From Nannizziopsis barbatae (taxonomy: Eukaryota > Ascomycota > Eurotiomycetes > Onygenales > Nannizziopsiaceae): 64,000 bases of DNA. Each line of letters starts with the position of its first letter. Position 1 is the stretch's first letter. The DNA is taken from assembly GCA_014964245.1 (NCBI GenBank), contig JACVYH010000004.1, positions 3,596,001-3,660,000 of the forward strand. Reading direction: 5' to 3'. This document shows positions 25,248 through 36,787 of the stretch, one piece after another. The notes under the pieces were generated by a model, which saw only the letters and a list, made by a program, of their open reading frames with translations, did no database searches and was not told the DNA's origin. The position numbers and the translations under genes were made by a program.

Positions 25248-26580
25248 GATGAGAATTTTTAGCCAGAGATAAGAAGGAAACAAAAGGTCATTGAACCGCA
25301 CCGACACGAACACTCGAATAATAATACGAATGGTGGTCGTGTCGTGGGAGAAGATTGGTGGTGGGATGATGACGATGGGCGTTCCATGAACTTTACAATA
25401 TGGAGGAGTGGGACAGAAGTCAATGCCAAGTAAAAAGTACTGGATACTTAAGGGCTGCACCGGGAGATATCTTTGAATCATGTGAAACAAAGTATTCAGT
25501 ACTTTCATTTACTTAATTACTTTCCATCCCTAGGTAACCTTTACCAAGACCTAACCTTGAAATTCTAGAGTCGGTAGGTGGAAAGTTGACAGTATGTACG
25601 GAGTACATATGGGCATGGCCCGAGAGTGGCAAGTACTCCGTCCTGGCGAATCCATTTACTATAGGAGACCAGCCTTCCCTCCTCCCCGGATTCGTTGTCC
25701 TGTCCATACTCCCTACATGCCATCGAGTAACTCATAGAAGGTGTGTCCATATTGTACGTGATACAAGGATACTCCGGAGATGCGTTATTGATCCAATCAC
25801 CACTCTCGGCATGGATGAAGCATCGATAGATAGTCGAGAAGCTACCTGACCTACCTCGCATGGAGGGGTGCCCGTTGGTTGGTGAACATTAGTACTGAGG
25901 CTGCTTTCTTTTGTAGCAACAATCCTAGACTCCTTCGTTCTGTCGGTGTTGAGAAGTCGTTGGTTGGTCGGCGAGGGCTGAGAAAGATGCTGGGGTGTGA
26001 TGGATGAAGATCACTGCGCGTCAGTCGTGATCCTTGTCAGACCTCCCGCATCCCGGCCCCCGCAAATGCCGATTCCAAGCGCAACCACCCCAGGAAAACA
26101 AATTGCGAATCATATTTTACTGAACCCAGGACCGTATATATTGAGAGCCGATTCCCTGTGCCGCAGATCTGAAAAGCTGTTATGAAACGTTTTGGATTCT
26201 TTTCCTTCTTTCCATTAGGATCTCCCCGAGAGAATGCTTTTGGCCTTATTTCATAAACTGTTTTTCATCAGCTCTAGTAACTGAGAGCGGTTTAAGAAAT
26301 CTCGACAGAAACATTTGGCGTAAGATCTCATCATATGATGATGTCTGTTGATGTTCTGGGGCTTGCAGCACTTTCTTGCCATTCATCGCTATGGAGTGAT
26401 TTGAAGCCCTGTTCTCTCCGATGATGGGATAGGGAGCCAGGCAGAATACACGAGATTGTCATTCAACGGAGAGTTCTCTGGACCCGGCGTCTCAACGTTG
26501 CCAAACGGCCCCAGGCTGTGTTTGCGTTGCATTTCAACAATCTCTCGCGTTCCAGTCGCACTTTGAAGTCTCCAAGACGG

Positions 26581-26680
26581 CACGTGATGACGACACCAAA
26601 GATTACATAAGGATCAGCGGAAATACTATAACCCAGATCCGGGACAAACAGAGCAAACACCCCGCATTTTCTTCACGTGA
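26581..26680. promoter_or_regulatory. Two CACGTGA E-boxes upstream of ILV2
   Basis: CACGTGA at 26581-26587 and 26674-26680; the second is 14 bp from the TGAGTCA box. Cbf1- and Gcn4-type sites together are known in amino-acid biosynthetic promoters. Confidence 0.4.
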
Positions 26681-26693
26681 AAATGTAGGCCGC

Positions 26694-26700
26694 TGAGTCA
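26694..26700. promoter_or_regulatory. TGAGTCA general amino-acid control element upstream of ILV2
   Basis: A perfect TGA(C/G)TCA box, the binding site of Gcn4/CpcA/Cpc-1 bZIP activators, about 335 bp upstream of the ILV2 start. A second imperfect copy (TGAGTCG, 26863-26869) lies closer. ILV2 is a classical target of general amino-acid control in fungi, so the placement fits. Confidence 0.6.
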
Positions 26701-27034
26701 TCTCAGACACAACGGCTGTCCTAACTAGAAATGGCTTAGCGCACTAATTTACGGCCAATCAGAGGCCAGATAATGCCCGACAATCGGAGGCCAGCTCCCG
26801 CCGATGGTCGGTGGACCACACAGCCAATTTTGGGTTCGTTAGAATCTAAGCGCAGGATTTGCTGAGTCGGAGGTTGGAATTTTGAAAAGAGTCATACTGC
26901 TCGGTCTACCCTTTATAATCTCCTTCTCCACATTTAATTGATCTCTGTTTTCTTTTCCATCCTCTGGTTATTGTCACAGTCCGTTTACAATCATATTCGA
27001 TTTGAGTACTTCTGGTGCTCTAAAAACTCCTACA

Positions 27035-29365
27035 ATGCTGTCCTCTCTGAGGCTTTCGAGGGCGGCCCTGGCCGCATCTCGGTCAAAATCCACATACCTC
27101 ACTTCGAGGCCCTTCTCTGCAACTCCAATTGCAGCCGCGCTCTCTCCACATCGTCGATGGTTTCAAAAGACATCTCCCAAAGAAGGAATTACAAGAGGGC
27201 AAAGCACTGCAACCGCTGCTTCACAGTAGGAAACCCAATTTATGGTGTCGGGATTTCGCCGTAACGCTCAAGCTAATGTTTCTATTTCGCACAGGCAAAC
27301 AAGGCCGATCCCAAGCCCGGCATTCAATCAGGATTCAAGACAAGATGTATCGCCGCTTCAAAATAAACAAAATCCGGCGTTAGATGACTCGTGAGTCACT
27401 GGGTCGTAGTCCTCACTGGTATTACGTTGCTTACTTTTCTTGACCTTAGTTTCGTTGGACTAAGTGGAGGCGAGATTTTTCACGAGATGATGCTACGGTT
27501 GGGTGTCAAGCATATCTGTAAGTTCTTCGCGCCCGATTGTATGTACCAGCATCTGATTCGACGCAGTTGGATATCCCGGCGGTGCCATTCTACCAGTCTT
27601 CGACGCTATTCACCAATCAAAACATTTTAACTTCGTTCTCCCTCGGCATGAACAAGGTGCTGGCCATATGGCCCAAGGATATGCAAGGGCATCTGGTAAA
27701 CCAGGAGTAGTACTCGTCACCTCCGGACCCGGTGCGACCAACGTGATCACTCCACTCCAGGATGCTCTTTCAGACGGCACGCCAATGGTTGTCTTTTGTG
27801 GCCAGGTCCCAACAACTGCGATTGGCACAGATGCCTTCCAAGAAGCCGATGTTATTGGAATCTCAAGGGCGTGTACTAAGTGGAACGTAATGGTGAAAAA
27901 TGTTGCCGAGCTTCCCAGGCGGATCAAGGAAGCCTTTGAGATTGCCACCAGTGGCCGTCCCGGGCCAGTCTTGGTCGATCTACCGAAAGATGTCACAGCT
28001 GGAATCCTAAGAAAACCGATCCCTATGGCTTCAAGCCTTCCTGCACATCCCAGCGCTGCCACCATAGCCGCTCGTGAACTCAGCCAGAAACACCTCGAAG
28101 CTACTGTTCACCGCGTAGCTGATCTTGTCAATGTTTCAAAAAGACCTGTCCTTTATGTTGGCCAGGGCATGCTTGCCCGACCAGACGGGCCAGCCCTGCT
28201 AAAACAGTTAGCAGATAAAGCATGCATCCCAGTCACAACCACCTTACAGGGCTTAGGTGCTTATGACGAACTAGAATCAAAATCCCTGCATATGCTTGGC
28301 ATGCATGGATCGGCTTATGCTAATATGGCAATGCAAGAAGCCGATTTGATTATCGCTTTGGGTGCTCGGTTCGATGACCGTGTCACCGGTAACATCGCCA
28401 AATTTGCGCCTCAGGCCAAAGCGGCAGCTCTAGAAGGCCGAGGCGGTATTGTTCATTTTGAAGTGATGCCTAAGAACATCAACAAGGTTGTTGAGGCGAC
28501 TGAAGCCGTTGAAGGAGACTGCGCAGACAATCTCGCTCTTCTTCTCCCACATATCAAACCAGTAGCGGAACGACCCGAGTGGTTTGCTCAGATTAATGAT
28601 TGGAAAGCCAAGTTTCCCTTAACATTATACGAACGGCAAACGCCCGAAGGGACCATCAAGCCCCAATATGTTATAGAAAAGCTTAGCGATTTAACGTCTC
28701 ATATGAAAGATCGAACTATCATTACCACGGGCGTTGGGCAACACCAGATGTGGGCCGCTCAGCACTTCCGATGGAGGCATCCTCGAACGATGATCACGTC
28801 CGGTGGCTTAGGAACCATGGGGTACGGTTTGCCATCGGCAATTGGTGCCAAAGTCGCTCGTCCTGACTACCTGGTCGTCGACATTGACGGCGATGCTTCG
28901 TTCAACATGACCCTTACCGAACTATCTACCGCCAATCAGTTTGATATCGGCGTCAAAATCATTGTCCTGAATAATGAAGAGCAAGGGATGGTCACGCAAT
29001 GGCAGAGCCTGTTCTACGAAGACCGCTTCGCTCATACTCACCAAAAGAACCCCGACTTTGTTAAGTTGTCAGAGGCTATGGGTCTACATGCACGAAGATG
29101 CTCTAAGGCAGAAGATGTTGAGTCAAGTCTGAAATGGTTACTGGAAAGTGACGGCCCAGCTCTCCTTGAAGTGATGACGGATAAAAAGGTTCCTGTCCTT
29201 CCTATGGTTCCTGCCGGGAAAGCTTTACACGAGTTTTTGGTCTACAACGAAGGTAAAGATATTTCCTGCTTACTTGGTCATATTAGTTGCCTTACTAACG
29301 TTTCAATCTCAACAGACACAGAAAAAGCAAGACGAGCCTTGATGAAGAAGCGATCAGGGCATTGA
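27035..29365 (+). CDS. ILV2: Acetolactate synthase catalytic subunit, mitochondrial
   Basis: Five exons: 27035-27225, 27295-27390, 27450-27517, 27567-29252, 29316-29365; 696 residues. The first 60 residues are rich in Arg, Ser and Ala and lack acidic residues, as in a mitochondrial presequence. ThDP-enzyme motifs follow: GGEIFHEMMLRLGVKHIFGYPGGA (split over two exons), the catalytic Glu in LPRHEQGAGHMAQGYARA, VTSGPGATN, VDLPKDVT, the central FAD region with GLGAYDE, and the ThDP/Mg motif GDASFNMTLTELSTA...NNEEQGMVTQWQ. It condenses two pyruvates, or pyruvate and 2-ketobutyrate, in the first common step of valine, leucine and isoleucine synthesis. The promoter has a Gcn4-type site. It is the target of sulfonylurea-class inhibitors in other fungi. 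The start ATG is in frame with an upstream ATG at 27002; the downstream one gives the better presequence. Confidence 0.95.
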
Positions 29366-29756
29366 GCGCATTTCTCTTTCGATTTTTTCCATCATTCTTC
29401 CAGTTCCTTTTACGCTTTGATATCCACGGAGTTTACCTTTCCTTTCCTCATCTAGTTTTCCTTTATCATGACGGTTGGAATACCTGATTTTGAGCATCCA
29501 AAAGGGACATCTAACGACCCATCGGTTATATCCAAAATGTTGCCAGTGTCTTTCACATTATGGAGTATGTGCTGGGTTATAAACTTCTACACTGCATGTC
29601 TGTAAATAGCCACAGTTTCTACAAGCTTTGATGAATGCATCTTTATTATTTCTGAGAAAGAGTCCATACTCCGTACTCCATTCACCATCATTGACTACTT
29701 CGATCCCACTTTCCCGTAACTTATTACCTCGGTCTGACGTTTGCCAAGCATTTGAT

Positions 29757-29767
29757 CACGTGACTCA
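29757..29767. promoter_or_regulatory. Composite CACGTGA/TGACTCA site upstream of the RING-CH gene
   Basis: CACGTGACTCA contains an E-box (29757-29763) overlapping a perfect TGACTCA bZIP site (29761-29767), 230 bp upstream of the RING-CH start. Fused Cbf1/Gcn4-type sites are strong candidates for real regulation. Confidence 0.4.
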
Positions 29768-29996
29768 GCCCTTTCCCCATCCCGCCGTTTGACGTTTGCT
29801 TGGAAGGCAAACACCGTTGACGCATTATCAACTCCAAGATTCACCGAACGGTTATAAATGTCAGGTCTGGATGTTTCTTTTTCAGAAACTAGAAACTCAT
29901 CATCGCATACCAACACTCTCACTGCAGTTTATATCATGAGATCTTTATAGACCATAAGTTCTTTATTATACCGCCCAATTGCTTCCTTGACCTATT

Positions 29997-31574
29997 ATGG
30001 CGTCGCTTCCTCCGCAGTCCGCCGCACCTGGTCGCAGACGTCAGCTAAGTCCGCAACGATCAAACAACAGCAACAAACAAGAACCTATCCTCGGAGACAC
30101 GGCAATTCGTACAGAATCGGAACCTTCCGCATTGCAAGTTGAGCATCATGAACCTTTTCCCGAATCCCTCCTCCCTCAAAGCCCTACCCAATCATCATGG
30201 GTCACCGAAATCGATGCCGAAGATGCCGCCGACGCTATCAACCGATTATCAGAGAAGAAAAGCCCAAGAGAATCCGAAGAAGTAGGCGAAACTAGCCGGA
30301 TCGCTCCTTCTGCTGCCAACTTCCCAGATGAAGATGAACTCAAAAAATGCTGGATCTGTTACACCGACGAGACAGAGGAGTCTGAGCTGAACTCTGAATG
30401 GCGCTCACCGTGTCCATGCTCATTGTATGCTCACGAAGCGTGTCTACTGGATTGGTTGGCTGATATGGAGAATCCGAAATCGAGACGGTACGGTGGTCGA
30501 TCGGTGACGCTGCAGTGTCCGCAGTGCAAATCGGAGATAGTGATCGCGCGGCCGCGGAGCTTTGTGGTGGATGCGGTTCGTAGGGCGGAGCGGATGGCAG
30601 GGCGAATGGTGCTACCAGGTCTCTTCATGACTCTAATAGGGGCTACTTGGGCAGGATGCTGTGCGCATGGGGCATATTCGATGTATCTCGTTTTTGGAAT
30701 GGAAGAGGCAAAGCGGATACTAAACGCTGGGGCACGACACGCCTGGAATCCGAGAGTTAACCTTGGCCTGCCTACTATTCCATTGACATTGATATTCTCT
30801 CGGACGAGCTATGCAGAGGGCTTGTTGCCTGCAATCCCAGTGATCTTTTTTGCAACGCATCGTGTTGGGGACGGGTCGCTGGATTTGGACATGTGGCCGC
30901 CTAGTGCATCGGTAACCTTTGCGGTACTTCCATATGCGAGATCGGTATATCGATTACTATACGAATGGTCCTTTGGAAAATTGGAAAGGAAGTGGCTTGC
31001 GGAGGTTCAGCCACGTGCTGGAGAAACAGCAGATGCTGAGCAAGCGGATCAAGCTGAACAGGCTGATCAAGGCGACCAAGCCGCTGATGACGCACATTTT
31101 GACAATGATAATGACGAAGAAGTTCTCATGGAGATTGGCCTTGAGCTAGAGTTAGGCGGGGACGACGATGCTCCTCTTGCCTTTCAAGCCATCGCTCAAG
31201 ACCTACCAGCCCAAGGTCAAGCCGCTGGTAGAAACCAAGCCGCTGGACGACGCCAACAGGGAATTATTCATGATACAAGTAACCTTGCCGATAAAATTCT
31301 AGGAGCACTTGTTTTCCCCGCCATCTCAGCCGGAATGGGAGGTCTATTGAAGTTCACGTTACCACGAGCATGGACGACAGCGCCTTCGTCTCTCGAGAAG
31401 GGCAGAGCAGGATTTCTCCAAAGTAGGTGGGGAAGGAGTGTCGTCGGAGGCTGTATATTTGTCCTGTTGAAGGATGCTTTGGTACTCTATTGTAGATGGA
31501 AATTGGCACAGACGCATCGAAAACGGAGGGTACTGAATTACGATCGGACGAAGAAGCGTGTTGTTGATTCATGA
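29997..31574 (+). CDS. RING-CH (MARCH-type) membrane E3 ubiquitin ligase-like protein
   Basis: Single exon, 525 residues. After a Ser/Glu-rich N-terminus comes a RING variant domain (residues about 118-177): Cys118 in KCWICYTDE, CPCSLYAHEACLLDWL, and a final CPQC pair. The C4HC3 order with His before Cys, plus the conserved Trp of the loop, defines the RINGv/MARCH class. Hydrophobic segments follow (for example LFMTLIGATWAGCCAHGAYSM and FAVLPYARSVY), and more near the C-terminus, so it is a multispanning membrane protein. An acidic insert with repeated EQADQ-like units lies near residue 350. Relatives ubiquitinate membrane proteins in the ER or endosomes; the substrate here is unknown. No introns, unlike most neighbours. 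Confidence 0.85.
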   Translation: MASLPPQSAAPGRRRQLSPQRSNNSNKQEPILGDTAIRTESEPSALQVEHHEPFPESLLPQSPTQSSWVTEIDAEDAADAINRLSEKKSPRESEEVGETSRIAPSAANFPDEDELKKCWICYTDETEESELNSEWRSPCPCSLYAHEACLLDWLADMENPKSRRYGGRSVTLQCPQCKSEIVIARPRSFVVDAVRRAERMAGRMVLPGLFMTLIGATWAGCCAHGAYSMYLVFGMEEAKRILNAGARHAWNPRVNLGLPTIPLTLIFSRTSYAEGLLPAIPVIFFATHRVGDGSLDLDMWPPSASVTFAVLPYARSVYRLLYEWSFGKLERKWLAEVQPRAGETADAEQADQAEQADQGDQAADDAHFDNDNDEEVLMEIGLELELGGDDDAPLAFQAIAQDLPAQGQAAGRNQAAGRRQQGIIHDTSNLADKILGALVFPAISAGMGGLLKFTLPRAWTTAPSSLEKGRAGFLQSRWGRSVVGGCIFVLLKDALVLYCRWKLAQTHRKRRVLNYDRTKKRVVDS

Positions 31575-32464
31575 ATTGGGTTTAATTTCTCACATGTATC
31601 TTTATTCGGGGAATTGATGATAATTTGCATTCTGTGACTACGGAGTAGTGTACTGAGATAGGTCCCGATTGGGTGAATCCGAAATTTTGTACCATTAATA
31701 AAAAAAGATATGTCAAATCATATTTCTCCACGGCTTTCACATAATAGGGTCCTTCGAGGCTTTGGAATAAAATGGCCACTGCTTAGACACCTTAAGGTAC
31801 TGCTAGATTGAATGGACCGAGGGTAGACCAATATCCACCAAGGCATAGAGGACGTGTAATAGTATGTACATACACCGCGATGTCAAAGATTTATCGGACA
31901 TTGTATCTCGTTAGCCTCTGGTGTAATCGCAATGGTCTGGGTGAGCTTCATAAGAAGTGTCCTCAACTGGATAGTATTAGTCGCATCTTGACAACTATCT
32001 AATTGATAGGTAAATAGTTTCAAGCCGGTGCCGACACTCGTGTGTTGCTGAGAAGTAAAAACGGTACTAGAGTGATCTTGCTCGGACAAGTTCATTCATT
32101 GAGGTAGTTGGGTATAATGCTGTAGTTCCCAGGTATCGAATCGAGGCTATAACAACGGCAATATCAATCAAGCGAAATTTACGCCCATCTTGAGATACGT
32201 ATGGGTTAAAAAGGTTGACAGTGGGGAAGAAACCCTCTCCATGAGTTGAAAAAGTTCGTTGCTGCAACCCTTGGAAGTTTGTTACGGGTGCTTTGAGGCG
32301 ATGTTACATAAGCCAATCGCGCTTATATCTTAGACGCGCGTCTGATTCCTTGGCAACAGCCTCTTTTTTGAATCCGTGACCATAATGCTGAAGCGTTTCA
32401 GACGACCGTTCTCCGCAATCACCAAACTAGATTTTAAGTCTCTACTCATGGTCATAAGTCTGAA
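31575..32464. other. Intergenic region, RING-CH to mL40
   Basis: About 890 bp without a supportable gene. It contains one TACGGAGTA copy (31639-31647) in the likely 3' UTR of the RING-CH gene. Confidence 0.55.
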
Positions 32465-33086
32465 ATGAGGCAACAGCTATCTCCAGTCCTAGCCTCGCTA
32501 GCCAATGTTTTCAGAATTCCTCTCCGCCCAACCGCACAATCTTCGATACTATCGCGGCGATGCCCTGAAAATCTCGCCTTGGACTGTTCTCAATCAACAA
32601 CAATTCAATCAATCAGGCCATTTACAGCAAGTGCACCACTTCAAAAGAAAGGCAGAGTCAAGCCGGACAAGCGCGTCAGTACGTTTTTCCTCTCCTCAAC
32701 AAAAGCCCTCCTATGCTTTCCTTTTCATGAAAACTCATGCTCAATCCTTTATAGCCCTAATCCGCTACTTCCTATACCACCCACTTACTCCACGTCCCCT
32801 CCGATTTTCTCGCGATCGGTATCTTCGCCACTGGACTATTCATCGTGCCTGGAATCTCTACCAGGCGAAACGTCGCGCCGCGAAGGAGCTTGAGCTCGAG
32901 CGCATGTACGCAAGCATGCGGGAGGCATGTGAAGAGCTGCGTACTGGTGCTGGCGATGGCGGACGGCTATTTCGTGTATCGATGAATAAGAAGGGAGTGT
33001 TCACTGATCAGATTCCGATTGAATATGGGCGATTACAAACAGAGACCCCTAGCCGGGATGGATGGAATTATGACTGGAAGAGATGA
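32465..33086 (+). CDS. MRPL28: Mitochondrial large-subunit ribosomal protein mL40 (MRPL28 family)
   Basis: Two exons, 32465-32678 and 32755-33086; 181 residues. The N-terminus is basic and Ser-rich with few acids (FRIPLRPTAQSS...), as expected for mitochondrial import. The conserved core is made by the splice: KPDKRVT joined to LIRYFLYHPLTPRPLRF, then RHWTIHRAWNLYQAKRR and the C-terminal PSRDGWNYDW. This is the fungal MRP-L28 family (mL40), a component of the 54S mitoribosome. Convergent with RHO2. Confidence 0.83.
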
Positions 33087-33862
33087 GGACCATTGGACAA
33101 GTTTGAGAGAGCGTTTTTGACCTCGACGTACTTTTACTCTTGCCTTTTACGAACTTTTTTCCCGGTCCTCTCTTGTGAAAATGGTCTACGAGCCTCCTGG
33201 AGATTGTATACAATTTTATTGGAGTTATTGCCAGTTTAGTCTCATGTATAAAGGCGAAGAACCTACGGAAGTTCGCCCAGGTAAAGCCTTTTGTTATTAT
33301 TCTCTACCTATATAATTTTCACTCACTGAATTCAGAATACTTCCTCCAGGTCCCGATGGGCCGTGGGACGAAGACATGATAGAATGCGTAATTAGGGATT
33401 ATGCAGGAGCAATGTAGAATGCTGAAAAAACCTCACAGTAGAAATAAATTTCACGAAGAGAAAGGGAAATGGATGCCAAACGATTAAAGCATACTGCCGC
33501 GCTGTTCAACGACATCACCTGCCAGGCCGTAGACATGCAGAATAGAAAGGCAGTAATGATAAAAAGGTAGAAAAAGGGGTGATAACGCCAACTCCTTCAA
33601 TGCAGATCGTTCGGAATACGTGGATAAGTGGTTTAACCGACTCCCTCGCTAGCATAATCCGTACTTTTGGCAGCGACTTTTCAACTGCCGAATAATTTCC
33701 GTTGTAAAGAATGGACGTAAGTAAAGAATGAGTATCGGCATGGCTGATAGCAGCCCAAAGATTCCATCGCGTCCGAAATTCGAAGCTGTAGACGAAGCAG
33801 AATACGCCTGCCCGTCGATTAGGCTGTATAGAAACGTTCCATCTCGGGTATCATCATGTCCT

Positions 33863-34918
33863 TCATAAGATTACGCAGCAAGATCCCTTATTGTCTTCGT
33901 CAAACGTGAGAAGGGCAGCACGGGTGGCTGCCTCGAAAACATCGTCTACTCCTTCGCCCGTAAGCGACGAACATTCCAGGTACTTTCGAGCGCCGATTTG
34001 CGAGGCTGTGTCATGGCCCTCCCTCGGGGCCACAAACTTTTGGGACTTTTTTCTCATCTCTTCAATGGTGAGTGGATCCTCCCGAAGATCCTTTTTCAAG
34101 CCCACTAATATGATTGGCACATTAGGGCAGCGTTCATTGGCTTCTTCTATCCACTAGATACCCAAATGTTTAGCGATCTTCTCAAGTCAAGAAACAACGA
34201 CTATCAGAAGTTTTTCTAACCTTGTGCTTTACGTTTTCTAGGGAATCAGGTGTGTCGACAGAGAACGCGATTAACAGGACATGAGCTTTTGAGTAGGCGA
34301 GTGGCCGTAGCCGTTCATAGTCCTCTTGACCGGCAGTATCCCACAATGCTAATTGCACCGATCTGCCATCGACTCGGCAATCTGTAACATAATTCTCGAA
34401 AACGGTAGGGACCTTGAGAGCGAAGACTGGAGTCAGAGATTGTACGTAACAATCAATACAATGACAAAACTCACGTAATGCTATAATCCGTACGAATTAG
34501 TTTGAGTCTTTCAAGTCAAAAATCATCGATTCACTAGGAGTAACTCACTGTTGGAAAGTAGCCAAGTGTGAATACGCTTAGAAGACTGGTCTTGCCGCAA
34601 GCACCATCACCAATGATAACTAGCTTCCTGCATGAAAACGTTAGTGATTCGCAGTCATGTTGAAGTAATTCAACTAGCCAGCGGGCGTCATTAATTGCAT
34701 ATGGCAAGACTCCCTGGCCCATTGTGCGAGTATAATGAAAAGAAGATGTGATATTCCTTGAAGGGGCTCTGTAAAGTGCGACGCCGAGCTTGCAGGCACT
34801 TTCAAGAGGCAAGAGAGGAGGGTACATGATCACGCAATGTGGAGAGAATGGCCACAACTTACCTTCGAAGGACATTCTCCGGTTGTTGCTGTTGCTGCTG
34901 CTGATGTTGTTCCATCAT
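33863..34918 (-). CDS. RHO2: Rho-family small GTPase, Rho2-type
   Basis: Five exons on the minus strand: 34918-34863, 34627-34549, 34480-34475 (only 6 nt), 34412-34221, 34153-33863; 207 residues. After a short poly-Gln N-terminus comes RKLVIIGDGACGKTS (P-loop, residues 25-33), effector loop GYFPTHYVPTVFENY, switch II WDTAGQEDYERLRP, the Rho insert region with VGLKKDLRED, GARKYLECSSLTGEG, and the C-terminal prenylation box CVIL (Cys204) preceded by Cys203, probably geranylgeranylated and palmitoylated. The sequence matches Rho2 better than Rho1, Rho3 or Cdc42 (for example VDGRSVQLALWDTAGQEDY). In fungi Rho2 acts at the plasma membrane in cell-wall integrity signalling and alpha-glucan synthesis. 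The microexon codes only His-Tyr of the effector loop and was accepted because the protein otherwise lacks these invariant residues. Confidence 0.9.
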
Positions 34919-36787
34919 TCCTCAGAAGAAAGCTTAAGGTGATAACAGGCCACAGCCTTGCATAGGTGTACACCTCCGATGCTCTCCCCAGCCAAGCTTG
35001 CGTATCCCTCAGAATGGCAAACTGCGCGTCTCCTGCAAGAAGGGACCTCTGCCCTGCGTGTTGTGCAAAACGACAAGAATGCGGGTAAGGGAGGAGCAAA
35101 GGTCCTATCAGGAGACGATTTTGAGGATGCTGCTGCAATCAGTAAACCTGGGACAATGGCAGGCTACTCGAGCTGCAGATTGCCGAGTAAAGGGTGGGTG
35201 CGTTCGCTTATAAGAGAGGGTAAATGGGTTGCTGGGGAAAATGACGAAGGCACGGATCAAATTTATAAGGAGAAGATTTGAAGGCTCACTTTATAAATAG
35301 CCACTGGAGTTGAAGAGAAAAAAAAACCTATTCCCCGGTCTGTTTCACCGAAGCTTTGGCTTGAGACGATCTTGGCTGTTGTTTGACGGGCTGAGAATCG
35401 CGTCGGAGAAAAGCGTCAATAATACGGGGATACGGCGGTAGGAGGTTCCGTGAAAGGCCCGGGAAGTACTCTTTACAGATATCAATCACGCCTGCGAGAG
35501 CTATTGTTCGAAACTATTGAAAGGGAAAACACTTCACAACTGAATGGGAAGTTGGCTTTGGGACAGTGAAAAAGATCTCAAAGCGTGAAGATCTCGTCCA
35601 CCTGGTGAGACTCAGCCTGCTCCCTTTTTAGCGTCCAATTTGGATTTGTTGTCGATTCCAGTGAGGTTGACATTAGCCTGTGACTAAGCGGTAAATGTGC
35701 CTTAGTCCCACCCGTTTTTATTGTGGCTTGTTTACGCTTTTCCCCTCTGGGTCTGACTTTTACCCTGGGAATAAGCAGTGTTCGTTCCCGTGACGATGTT
35801 GAATATCCACTACGCTTGCGAAATCAGCCTCATGGCTTTCGTATTGGGAACTTCCAGGAAAAACCCTCACGACTGGAGTCTGGCGACGACAATTCCCGAT
35901 CTCCACCGGTGGCCCCAGAACTATGTAATCGCTCGGGAACGACATCGAGCACTGGTGCCGGGAAGGCCGTTGACGATGAGCAATCCTTCTCAGACACCGT
36001 TCACTGGCTAGTAGCTACGGACACGGTGTGGAGTAGCTGATACTCTGGCTCTGCAGGATCTGATGATCATTGATCGCTACCGGGCATTTGCCAGTCATTG
36101 CAAACAGAATCTCAGGCTGCTTTGCATACAATCGTCACCTGTTGAATCAAGGCTCCACCAAAGAATCAGAGATTTTTTACGGAGTACGGAGTACATCGAT
36201 TATAATTCTGACTCGAAAAGCGTTTAGTGGCGGACAGAACACAGTTGGGAGGTTGCAAGAAGAATGCAACAGTCGGACGAAACCTTGCAAGACAAAAAAA
36301 ATAAAATCGCCAATTCCGAAGCCAAGTCACTTTCCACCAACATTGTATTGCGAGAAACCTTGACGGTTAGCTCCTCTCGCGTCCCGCGCGACAAGAAACC
36401 GCCAAACGGTCCGCAAAATAGATATTCCGATCACCGAATTTCAGGCACGGGATGAGGCGGGTAACTCCCATTTGAATTTCAGGCATCTATTCATCCTTTG
36501 AAAGATTTGTACCTCTCTGAAGTAATAAAGCTTCCATGGTTCAAATTAACCCTACCTTTCCAATGTCGTTGGAAACTTCCATGATAGCATACATTAATGG
36601 TGAAAACCACAACAACACTGCCTTTGTTGGAATACCCCAACTGGTTCTGTTCAACATTGACCCAGTACAATAGTATTTTTCCCGAAAGCATATAACTTCC
36701 AGGAGCTCAGAAAATTGGGTACATGAACTTGGACATATACAGAGACATATGCTTGCTAAAGATTCCTAAAAATCTCCTATAGTTATA
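34919..36787. other. Intergenic region, 1.9 kb
   Basis: Promoter side of RHO2 plus the 3' side of the gene at 36.8 kb. No ORF with domain-like content. A tandem pair of TACGGAGTA motifs lies at 36178-36193. Confidence 0.55.

Larger units (their letters stand above)
25248..27034. other. GAL1-ILV2 divergent intergenic region
   Basis: 1.8 kb with no credible gene. It carries a TACGGAGTA copy (25597-25605), two CACGTGA E-boxes (26581, 26674), a perfect TGAGTCA general-control element (26694), a near copy TGAGTCG (26863), and CCAAT boxes (near 26754 and 26822). Confidence 0.6.

Noticed and set aside
24600..25508. Longer galactokinase start with about 87 extra residues
   Set aside because: The extra residues are not conserved and look like translated 5' UTR; MEKVPQTQ is the better start.
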